Source: Bacteroidales bacterium (GTDB lineage Bacteria; Bacteroidota; Bacteroidia; Bacteroidales; VadinHA17). Taken from it: a stretch of 9,672 nucleotides of DNA. Shown here one piece after another: positions 1 to 6,263 of this stretch. The stretch's first letter is position 1, and the number at the start of each line of letters is the position of its first letter. Location: positions 1 to 9,672 of the forward strand of contig PMIG01000381.1 in assembly GCA_003157055.1 (NCBI GenBank), read 5' to 3'. The position numbers and the translations under genes were made by a program. The notes under the pieces were generated by a model. That model saw only the letters and a list, made by a program, of their open reading frames with translations, was not told the origin of the DNA and searched no databases.

Positions 1-1037
1 ATAAAACCAGGAGCCGGGATTATTTTGCTGACTGACACAATTCCCGGTATTTTTCTTAAACCGGCTAATGAATTAGCTTTATAATATTCATCCTTTGTTT
101 TAGCCTGGACAGAAATGATGATCTCATTCCTGTTTTTCAGAAACCTGTATGTACCTGTGAAAAGATGACTGCCTGTCTCTCCCTCAGCAATATTATGAAG
201 ATCAGAGACCAGGCTGCCGTTAATCCCGAATGGTTTGAACAGCTCATATAACAGTGTGTTATTCCTGAGCAGAGGCTTGAGCCTTGTGATATTCATTGCA
301 AGGTTGCCATCTTTCTCCTTTAGCAGACTTTTCCTAAGCTTATCTGTGAAATAATTAACAATATCGTTTGTGGCTCCCAGTCTTTCGCAAGTCTCATTCA
401 ATGTGGCTTCTATAGATGGATTGATCTCCTTGAGAACGGGAATTACAAGGTGCCTTATCTTATTCCTGGTATATTTCGTTTGAGTGTTTGACCTATCTTC
501 TCTGAATTTTACCCTATGTTTAATCTGGTATTCCCTGATCATTTCCCTTGGAGCAAACAGCAAAGGTCTGACGATATTGTTGCCGGAATTCTTTATCCCT
601 GTTAGTCCTGCTATTCCTGTTCCCCGTGTCAGGTTGATAAGAAGTGTCTCGATATTGTCATTCAGGTTGTGAGCTACAGCAATAACGTCATATCTTTTCT
701 TCCTGCGTGTCTCTTCGAACCAATCGTAACGTAACTCCCTGGCAGCCATCTGAATTGATATGCCTTTGCTTTCCGAGTATTTCTTTGTTTCAAACCTTGT
801 GGAATAGAAAGGGATCTTATGGAAGGCTGCCATATTCTTTACCAGTTCTTCATCCTTGTCTGACTCCCTCCCCCTCAGGCAAAAATTACAATGTGCAATC
901 CCTGATTTTATTCCGCTCCTTATAAAGAGATCAGTCATAACCATTGAATCGATCCCTCCGCTTACGGCTAAAAGAACCTTGTCTTCTTTATTAAAAAGGT
1001 GGTTTTCTTCAATATATTTCAGGAATTTATCCAGCAT
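1..1037 (-). CDS. tilS: tRNA(Ile)-lysidine synthetase TilS, 3' end off the left edge
   Basis: TilS is a cytoplasmic ATP-dependent enzyme that converts C34 of the CAU anticodon of tRNA-Ile2 to lysidine, so that AUA is read as Ile. I translated 345 complete codons from ATG at 1037. The N-terminal PP-loop ATP-pyrophosphatase motif SGGIDS is at residues 26-31, followed by AHCNFCLRGRESDKDEE (48-64), INLTRGTGIAGLTGI (134-148) and the family stretch REDRSN then RNKIRH (179-196). The C-terminal roughly 90 residues expected for the family lie outside the window. The usual AHHxxDxxET segment reads AHNLNDNIET here (122-131), a small deviation. The start was chosen because it is the first ATG 18 bases after the upstream stop and gives the normal N-terminus. 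There is no clear Shine-Dalgarno. It is last in the visible minus-strand gene run, and its close spacing to the Omp85 gene suggests co-transcription. Family identity is confident. Confidence 0.95.
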   Translation of the reverse strand, partial: MLDKFLKYIEENHLFNKEDKVLLAVSGGIDSMVMTDLFIRSGIKSGIAHCNFCLRGRESDKDEELVKNMAAFHKIPFYSTRFETKKYSESKGISIQMAARELRYDWFEETRRKKRYDVIAVAHNLNDNIETLLINLTRGTGIAGLTGIKNSGNNIVRPLLFAPREMIREYQIKHRVKFREDRSNTQTKYTRNKIRHLVIPVLKEINPSIEATLNETCERLGATNDIVNYFTDKLRKSLLKEKDGNLAMNITRLKPLLRNNTLLYELFKPFGINGSLVSDLHNIAEGETGSHLFTGTYRFLKNRNEIIISVQAKTKDEYYKANSLAGLRKIPGIVSVSKIIPAPGF

Positions 1038-1055
1038 AATTTGATTGTGTGACAG

Positions 1056-2984
1056 TTATCGATATAGTAGAGTGGATGGAGGACCGGGGTCAAAGTTATC
1101 TGGTTTAAGCAACTGTTCTCCGGAGAAAGTCAGATAATTAACTTTTGAATAAAGCGGCAGATTGGGGTAAAAGCCAAGCCTGATCTCGAATGTATTGAGA
1201 AGGAGATTGTCATTTCGAAGCCTGATTCCCAGTCCAACAGATGAAAGAAAATCTCCATTTTTTAAAATCTGGTTGGTACCGGAAAGACATACTATATCGG
1301 CGAATACAAAAAAAGCAATCCTGAACCCGTAATAATTGCGCGGGCTGAAGAGTACGGATTCAAGGTTTATTGTTAACCTCTGCGCACCCCCGATTGAGTC
1401 ATTTCGGAATCCGGAAAGAACTCCATCGGGATTAAAATAGAGATGCTCATCAAGGTACCTATCAAAGCCTCTGGTAAAATCGGCTTTGACGAAGTTCCTG
1501 ACCTTACAGTTTCCAATATAAATGAGGTTTGAGAAATAGGAAGCCCGCATTGCTAAAATACCTTCTTCAGTCTGGGATCCGTTGAAGTAAGAAGCTAGAC
1601 CACAGGAAGTATACAAATATCCAAGAGTGCCAATTGACTTTCCGAACGAGAGATTAAATCCCGCATAATCTCTTTTTTTGAACTCATTTATCTCCTTACC
1701 GGCAGTAATTGTTAACAATCCGCCATAAGGAATGTCCTCTGTCCTTCCATAGGCGTAGAGCATACTTGTCTTAAAATATTTCTGAACTGAAAGAGAGATG
1801 GAACCAAGGAATATCCTGTATTGCTGAAGGTAATGATATGATTCAGGCAGAATCTGGGGATGGTTAAATACATTATTGTTGGTATACCTGGTGCCTATTA
1901 TTATTCTTGAAACCGATTCCTTGCTGATAAGGAAGGAACGTTCTATCCAGTAATCCTGCAGGTTATACTTTAACGGGGCATTTTTAGGCAGAGTATCAAG
2001 ATCGACGGTAGTTGACATCTCCTGCACTGAAATGCCTCCTGCATATTTTGTTGTGGAGCTGATTAAATCTTTTGAAAGACTGAACCCATAGGTCTGTTTT
2101 CCCAGCCCGTTAAAATAATTGAGTTTCAGGTTAATGAATGATTTTCTGATATTAATGACATTATAGCTTAAACCAAACCCCGGGGAATCCGGAAGATCAG
2201 AATTGAAAGGAAAATCCAGTCTGAATTCATTGCCAAGGCCAAGAATGTTCTTATCAAAGATAGAAACCGACCCATTCTTAAAGCTTTGAAGGTCAGCAGT
2301 TATACCAAGTGAATATATATCTTTAACGATAACGACAATATTCACCTCACTGTCTGAAACAGGGACTACAATTATGCGAGAGTCGTCAATATATGGCAAT
2401 TGCCTCAGTATCCTTTCATTATCACTCAGGAGAAGCGGAGACAGAGTATCCCCTTCGTTAAAAAGAAGGTTTTTCCTGATTATAAACTCATTTGTGTTGA
2501 GGTGAGTTTTATTCAGCAGGTTTTCGAGTTTATTTGGTTTGAAATTATCAGGATCATTAATATCACTTCCGAAAACGCTTAATCTCTGAATCACTATCTT
2601 ACCGATTCTTTTCCCGGAATACCTTATATAACTTACATCGCTCGATTCAGAGGTTCTGGTTGCAGGAGAGGGCTGACCTGAAACCACGACGAAATCATAT
2701 AATTTTTTTGTTATCAGGTACTTTGAAGCCCTGACTTTCAGAGAATCATAAAAACCTGAATACTGATTATAGCTTTTATAAATGGAAGGAACCAGAATTA
2801 CATTGGAGTTTCTGATTGAATTATTCAAAATATAGGGATGGCAGATATCAGCGACTGATTTATTAAAACTTACAGGGAGCGGATTGTCATTATTCTGAGA
2901 ACAGAGCGGACTGTCAAAAAACAGAAGGGCCAGCAGAATCAAAGGTCCGACCGGTTTTCCGTATTTTCTACCCCTTAAAAGCAT
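1056..2984 (-). CDS. Omp85-superfamily (BamA/TamA-like) outer-membrane protein with POTRA domain
   Basis: This 642-residue protein is predicted to insert in the outer membrane. Residues 1-30 are a signal peptide with a hydrophobic core (PLILLALLFF) and likely signal peptidase I cleavage near CSQ. Residues 31-120 are unassigned. Residues about 127-225 look like a POTRA-type domain: GKIVIQRLSVFGS, then IIRKNLLFNEGDTLSPLLLS and NERILRQLPYIDDSRI, which is the Bacteroidetes Omp85-type signature. The rest alternates like a beta barrel. The segment VLSGFRND (522-529), before GGAQRLTINLE, occupies the place of the Omp85 loop-6 VRGF motif, but the usual Arg is Ser524. The C-terminus ends in a Pro-rich PGPPSTLLYR, not an aromatic barrel end. 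Its ATG overlaps the stop of the upstream gene by one base (TGATG), so translation is probably coupled. It could be a substrate-specific OM assembly or secretion protein; the exact role is unknown. There is only one recognisable POTRA, so it is not the essential BamA. Confidence 0.8.
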   Translation of the reverse strand: MLLRGRKYGKPVGPLILLALLFFDSPLCSQNNDNPLPVSFNKSVADICHPYILNNSIRNSNVILVPSIYKSYNQYSGFYDSLKVRASKYLITKKLYDFVVVSGQPSPATRTSESSDVSYIRYSGKRIGKIVIQRLSVFGSDINDPDNFKPNKLENLLNKTHLNTNEFIIRKNLLFNEGDTLSPLLLSDNERILRQLPYIDDSRIIVVPVSDSEVNIVVIVKDIYSLGITADLQSFKNGSVSIFDKNILGLGNEFRLDFPFNSDLPDSPGFGLSYNVINIRKSFINLKLNYFNGLGKQTYGFSLSKDLISSTTKYAGGISVQEMSTTVDLDTLPKNAPLKYNLQDYWIERSFLISKESVSRIIIGTRYTNNNVFNHPQILPESYHYLQQYRIFLGSISLSVQKYFKTSMLYAYGRTEDIPYGGLLTITAGKEINEFKKRDYAGFNLSFGKSIGTLGYLYTSCGLASYFNGSQTEEGILAMRASYFSNLIYIGNCKVRNFVKADFTRGFDRYLDEHLYFNPDGVLSGFRNDSIGGAQRLTINLESVLFSPRNYYGFRIAFFVFADIVCLSGTNQILKNGDFLSSVGLGIRLRNDNLLLNTFEIRLGFYPNLPLYSKVNYLTFSGEQLLKPDNFDPGPPSTLLYR

Positions 2985-3694
2985 CAGGTCTCATGAGAAT
3001 TGTTCCCAAGAATATCATCAGAATTGAACTGGAATCCGAGCCGCTTGCCGGTTATTACTCTTGAATGCTGTATCTTGGCTTCAGCCTGACCTACTGTTGC
3101 GATCTTGATGGTATCATAAGGTGGAACAAGGAGGTCAAACTCAAGAGAATATTGAATGGCTGTCTCAATAATAACCTGAAGAGCCCGCCGGCTTATCGCT
3201 TCGTTTCCGTAATTGGAGAACAACATTCCCATCTGTCTCTTTCCTTCAACAAGATACTGGTTCTCATGGTTTATGAAGATCCTTGCAATCAGGTATCCCA
3301 GGTCATCCTGCCTTGAGTATTTGAATGAGTCGGCAAGGAAGTTGTAAATATGAATTATTCCGGAATAAGCATTATACTTGTTTTTCAGAATATATGATGT
3401 CTTCCAGGCTGGGTGCTCCCTGTCGAACTGGAAAATATTGGAATGCATGCTGAAGAGCAAAATGTCGCCGGCTACCCTTATCTGAGCATCAAAATTGCTT
3501 CGGTCAGTATATTCAAGCCTGATCCTTGTGTCGATACCTGTAAGGTTGACATTAACCTCCTTCGCAAGGTTCTTCAGAATATCCTTGACTATACAGAAAG
3601 ATTCAAGGGTGTTGTCATAAACCTTCTGCTTGAGGACGGATTTCTCCTTCAGCGTTGCAATTATTGATTGTTTCCTGTCATCTAGTTCCGACAT
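2984..3694 (-). CDS. conserved Bacteroidetes protein of unknown function, 236 aa
   Basis: I recognise the pattern of a conserved Bacteroidetes protein, but no function is known to me. It has no signal peptide and no membrane segment, so it is predicted to be cytoplasmic. Residues 1-50 are charged and probably helical (SELDDRKQSIIATLKEKSVLKQK). Most of the apparent conservation lies in the middle: HPAWKTSYILKNKYNAY (94-110), IHIYNFLADSFKYSRQDDLGY (114-134), LIARIFINHENQYLVEGKRQ (135-154) and EFDLLVPPYDTI (185-196). The gene begins 81 bases after proS and ends by sharing one base with the start of the Omp85 gene, which suggests co-translation and a functional link with the outer-membrane protein. 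An ATG ten bases upstream (3704) is out of frame. There is no convincing Shine-Dalgarno, as is common in this phylum. The gene is real with high confidence; its role is unknown. Confidence 0.85.
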   Translation of the reverse strand: MSELDDRKQSIIATLKEKSVLKQKVYDNTLESFCIVKDILKNLAKEVNVNLTGIDTRIRLEYTDRSNFDAQIRVAGDILLFSMHSNIFQFDREHPAWKTSYILKNKYNAYSGIIHIYNFLADSFKYSRQDDLGYLIARIFINHENQYLVEGKRQMGMLFSNYGNEAISRRALQVIIETAIQYSLEFDLLVPPYDTIKIATVGQAEAKIQHSRVITGKRLGFQFNSDDILGNNSHET

Positions 3695-3775
3695 GGTAGT
3701 ACATGTTTTTGATGAAATTGAAACAACTAATTTAGTAATTAAATATTAAATACCTGCGGATTGTAAACTCGACAA

Positions 3776-5251
3776 TTAATATGACCTGGCAAAGAGTACC
3801 CTCCTTTTTGAAGGTTTACCTGAATAGATGCATTTACCATCCTCATCAGGAGAGTCAAACGGAATGCACCTGATTGTTGCCTTTGTTTCCTCCTTGATCT
3901 TCTCCTCGGTTTCAGCAGTTCCATCCCAGTGTGCCATAATAAAACCGCCCTGGTTATCAAGGATATTTACAAAATCATCCCATTTATCGACATAAAAAGT
4001 ATTTGCCTTCCTGAATTCCAAAGCTTTATGGTAAATATTATTTTGGATATCTTCGAGAAGCCCGGTAATATGAGCTTCAATTCCATTCATCGGAACTGTC
4101 TCTTTTTCAAGAGTATCCCTTCTGGCTACTTCGACAGTGCTGTTTTCAATATCCCTTGGTCCTATTGCAAGGCGTACAGGCACTCCCTTGAGTTCATAAT
4201 TGGCAAATTTCCAGCCAGGCTTATTAGTATCGCGGTCGTCATATTTTACAGATATTCCCAGGAATTCAAGAGAACTCATGATTTTCTTTGCTGCAACAGA
4301 TATTGTTTCCAGTTGTTCCGGATTCTTGTAGATAGGTATAATCACCACCTGAATAGGGGCAAGGCGTGGAGGAAGAACAAGCCCGTTATTATCGGAATGA
4401 GCCATGATAAGTGCTCCGATCATCCTGGTTGATAGTCCCCATGATGTAGCCCAGACGTAATCCAGTTTGCCGGTTTTATCGGTAAACTGAACGTCAAAAG
4501 CTTTTGCAAAATTCTGGCCCAGGAAATGACTTGTTCCTGCCTGAAGAGCCTTCCCGTCCTGCATCAGGGCTTCAATGGTATAAGTGTCAATAGCACCGGC
4601 AAAACGTTCATTCTCTGATTTATATCCTTTGATTACGGGAAGTGCCATAAAATCTTCAGCAAAATCAGAATAAACACCTAACATTCTCTCAGTTTCCTCA
4701 ATAGCTTCTTGGCTCGTTGCATGGGCGGTATGTCCTTCCTGCCAGAGGAATTCGGCAGTTCTAAGAAAAAGCCGGGTTCTCATTTCCCATCTTACCACGT
4801 TTGCCCATTGATTGATCAGGATTGGAAGGTCCCTGTATGATTGTATCCAGTTTTTATAAGAGTTCCAGATTATGGTTTCAGAAGTAGGGCGTACAATCAG
4901 CTCTTCTTCGAGCTTTGCGGCAGGATCGACAATAAGGCCGTTACCCGATTCATCCTTCTTTAGACGATAATGTGTGACAATTGCGCATTCCTTGGCAAAT
5001 CCTTCAACATGCTTTGCCTCCTTGCTGAAAAATGATTTCGGAATAAAAAGCGGGAAATAAGCATTTACATGTCCTGTTGCCTTGAACTTACGATCCAGTT
5101 CAGCCTGTATCTTTTCCCAGATTGCATAGCCGTAAGGCTTGATAACCATGCATCCCCTGACTACAGAGTTTTCAGCCAGATCAGCCTTGATTACCAGGTC
5201 GTTGTACCATTGTGCATAATTTTCTTCCCTGTTTGTTAAAAACTTCGCCAT
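3776..5251 (-). CDS. proS: proline--tRNA ligase, archaeal/eukaryotic type (ProS type 3)
   Basis: This class II aminoacyl-tRNA synthetase charges tRNA-Pro with proline in the cytoplasm. Its 491 residues fit the short type-3 form without the editing (INS) domain of long bacterial ProRS. The catalytic core shows RPTSET (121-126), the motif 2 region RWEMRTR (154-160) with [12 protein letters not shown] (168-179), the proline-site strand [15 protein letters not shown] (238-252) and motif 3 [14 protein letters not shown] (272-285). The anticodon-binding domain runs from about residue 300 ([12 protein letters not shown]), followed by the type-3 C-terminal domain ending in Tyr. That last domain has only two Cys (IRCIPF and KCIYSGKP), where zinc-binding homologues carry four, so its zinc site is probably degenerate. 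It is probably the first gene of the minus-strand unit. The start is the first ATG, giving the usual [19 protein letters not shown]-terminus. The longest antisense reading frame inside it is a shadow. Confidence 0.97.
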   Translation of the reverse strand: MAKFLTNREENYAQWYNDLVIKADLAENSVVRGCMVIKPYGYAIWEKIQAELDRKFKATGHVNAYFPLFIPKSFFSKEAKHVEGFAKECAIVTHYRLKKDESGNGLIVDPAAKLEEELIVRPTSETIIWNSYKNWIQSYRDLPILINQWANVVRWEMRTRLFLRTAEFLWQEGHTAHATSQEAIEETERMLGVYSDFAEDFMALPVIKGYKSENERFAGAIDTYTIEALMQDGKALQAGTSHFLGQNFAKAFDVQFTDKTGKLDYVWATSWGLSTRMIGALIMAHSDNNGLVLPPRLAPIQVVIIPIYKNPEQLETISVAAKKIMSSLEFLGISVKYDDRDTNKPGWKFANYELKGVPVRLAIGPRDIENSTVEVARRDTLEKETVPMNGIEAHITGLLEDIQNNIYHKALEFRKANTFYVDKWDDFVNILDNQGGFIMAHWDGTAETEEKIKEETKATIRCIPFDSPDEDGKCIYSGKPSKRRVLFARSY

Positions 5252-5255
5252 ATTT

Positions 5256-5272
5256 TTGGTATAGTATTTGAT
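5256..5272 (+). promoter_or_regulatory. possible sigma-54-like promoter element, imperfect -12
   Basis: The sequence TTGGTATAGTATTTGAT has the -24 GG (5258-5259), ten bases, then GA where sigma-54 promoters have GC. It is nearly identical to the fully matching element before the lipoprotein gene (5254-5270 versus 6213-6229, 16 of 17 bases). It would start transcription about 68 bases before the secreted protein at 5350. It lies 5 to 21 bases upstream of the proS start codon on the opposite strand. The -12 mismatch makes this a weaker call. An alternative Bacteroidetes vegetative -7-like box (TATAATTG, consensus TAnnTTTG) lies at 5323-5330. Confidence 0.4.
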
Positions 5273-5284
5273 TTATTAATTCTA

Positions 5285-5310
5285 TAAAAATAGATTGCGT
5301 AAAAATAGAT
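5285..5310. repeat. pair of 11-bp direct repeats in the divergent promoter region
   Basis: TAAAAATAGAT occurs at 5285-5295 and again at 5300-5310, a 15-base period, inside the 98-base region between proS and the divergent gene. On the minus strand each copy contains TATTTTTA, one mismatch from the Bacteroidetes -7 consensus TAnnTTTG, so the repeat may include the proS promoter or be a regulator site. The sequence is AT-rich, so chance similarity is possible. Confidence 0.35.
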
Positions 5311-5349
5311 AAAAACTTTAGTTATAATTGAAAAAATAGTAGGTTCATC

Positions 5350-6114
5350 ATGGAAGCTAAATTTTACTTCGGAGTTTTATCAGCACTGCTGCTTGCGGGT
5401 TACCCATTAAAAGCACAGGTATCTGATAACCGTAACTTCAGGAATGATGATGCCGGGTTGGTTGTAAACAATTATTACGATAATTATGATTATTACTTTA
5501 CATCGCGTATAAACAGATTTCACCGGTCTTACTCAGCTTTCGACTATTATTCTCCTATGTTTACTGATTTATATTGGTATGACGATCAGCCCTATACATG
5601 TGGATCGAGTATTTATGGAAGGAACGGATCTGGTTTCGGGTTTTCATTCAACTACCCCGTATATTATTACGGATGGGGTTATAATAACCAGTATAACTAC
5701 GATTATAGCTGGTACGATCCATATCATAGAAATAACGGCAACTTCGGCCATAACAACAGCAATATCGATAATAACGGTGACCACAACAGTCGTCAGAACG
5801 ATAATAATGGTAATTTCAGTAATACCAATAACAACAGCAATGTTTTCAGACACGGTAATATAATAACAAGCACGGCAAAACCGCAGGCTGAAACAAGGTC
5901 CTCTATGCCTTCAGTTCAGAGGAGCTTATCTCCTTCAAATAGAAGGAGTGAAAGAACATTCAGTTCACATTCAGGAAGCTCATCTTTCTCAGGACCGGTT
6001 CCGCAAACCAGTAGTTCGTCCTCAGGCAGGTCTGGATCGCCAGTTTTAAAATCGATAACTTCAGGTTCAAAATCATCAGATAAATCCTCCTCAAAAAACA
6101 GAGGCAGAAGGTAA
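5350..6114 (+). CDS. secreted Tyr/Asn/Ser-rich low-complexity protein
   Basis: This is an exported 254-residue protein of unknown function. Residues 1-23 are a signal peptide (FGVLSALLLAGYPLKAQ) with likely cleavage after AQ. Residues 40-125 are Tyr-rich, including the aromatic core TSRINRFHRSYSAFDYYSPM (51-70) and FTDLYWYDD. Residues 127-168 are Asn/Gly/His-rich. Residues 180-254 are Ser-rich and basic, ending KNRGRR. There is one Cys (84) and no membrane span after the signal. The start has a short AGG six bases upstream (5341-5343), and no longer in-frame start fits. The order of aromatic core, polar low-complexity middle and Ser/Arg tail matches the lipoprotein encoded next, so the two are probably distant paralogues. 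It lies divergent to proS, has its own upstream element and is followed by an inverted repeat. It could be a surface or matrix protein; that is an inference from composition only. Confidence 0.85.
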   Translation: MEAKFYFGVLSALLLAGYPLKAQVSDNRNFRNDDAGLVVNNYYDNYDYYFTSRINRFHRSYSAFDYYSPMFTDLYWYDDQPYTCGSSIYGRNGSGFGFSFNYPVYYYGWGYNNQYNYDYSWYDPYHRNNGNFGHNNSNIDNNGDHNSRQNDNNGNFSNTNNNSNVFRHGNIITSTAKPQAETRSSMPSVQRSLSPSNRRSERTFSSHSGSSSFSGPVPQTSSSSSGRSGSPVLKSITSGSKSSDKSSSKNRGRR

Positions 6115-6127
6115 CCCGGAAGGAATG

Positions 6128-6158
6128 AAAGAAAGACATGTATTTTATGTCTTTCTTT
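6128..6158 (+). terminator. 12-bp inverted repeat, weak terminator or activator site
   Basis: The left arm AAAGAAAGACAT (6128-6139) pairs perfectly with the right arm ATGTCTTTCTTT (6147-6158) across a 7-base loop. It begins 14 bases after the stop of the secreted-protein gene, as expected for a terminator. However, the stem has only three G/C positions per arm and the following bases (ATTTAATAAC) are not a clean T-tract. Its centre is about 74 bases upstream of the sigma-54 -24 element of the next gene, so it could instead be an enhancer site for a sigma-54 activator. Confidence 0.55.
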
Positions 6159-6214
6159 ATTTAATAACATTAAATTTGAAAATAGCTTAAAAGTAATTTC
6201 TTCTTCCATCTATT

Positions 6215-6231
6215 TTGGTATAATATTTGCA
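6215..6231 (+). promoter_or_regulatory. predicted sigma-54 (RpoN) promoter, GG-N10-GC
   Basis: TTGGTATAATATTTGCA fits the relaxed sigma-54 consensus YTGGYAYRNNNNTTGCW at every specified position: -24 GG at 6217-6218, ten bases, -12 GC at 6229-6230. The predicted start of transcription is near 6242, leaving a leader of about 22 bases. The leader contains AAGGG at 6251-6255, eight bases before the lipoprotein ATG. Such promoters need an AAA+ enhancer-binding protein, which is not encoded in the window. No -33 TTG is seen at the right distance for a Bacteroidetes vegetative promoter. Confidence 0.6.
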
Positions 6232-6263
6232 ATTAATAAAGAAAACTAGAAAGGGAATCAATC

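Noticed and set aside
484..1044. Small plus-strand frames at 484-672, 707-925 and 856-1044
   Set aside because: They are antisense to tilS, whose PP-loop and other motifs are clear.
3678..3704. Tiny upstream frame (ATG at 3704 on the minus strand) overlapping the start of the unknown 236-residue gene
   Set aside because: It has only eight codons, no ribosome site and no recognisable leader character. It is likely chance.
3929..4432. 167-codon open frame on the plus strand inside proS
   Set aside because: It is fully antisense to a confidently identified proS and its translation resembles no family. It is best explained as a shadow of codon bias.
5251..5258. TATTTTTG on the plus strand, an exact TAnnTTTG vegetative -7 box
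   Set aside because: The best upstream TTTG (5232-5235) is only 15 bases away, shorter than usual, and the box abuts the proS start codon. The overlapping sigma-54-like element explains the region better, though a vegetative promoter is not excluded.
5579..5863. Overlapping open frames on both strands within the Asn/Tyr-rich gene (5579-5863 plus, 5644-5853 minus)
   Set aside because: The translations are repetitive Thr/Ile or Val/Ile runs that mirror AAY/TAY-rich codons of the real gene.
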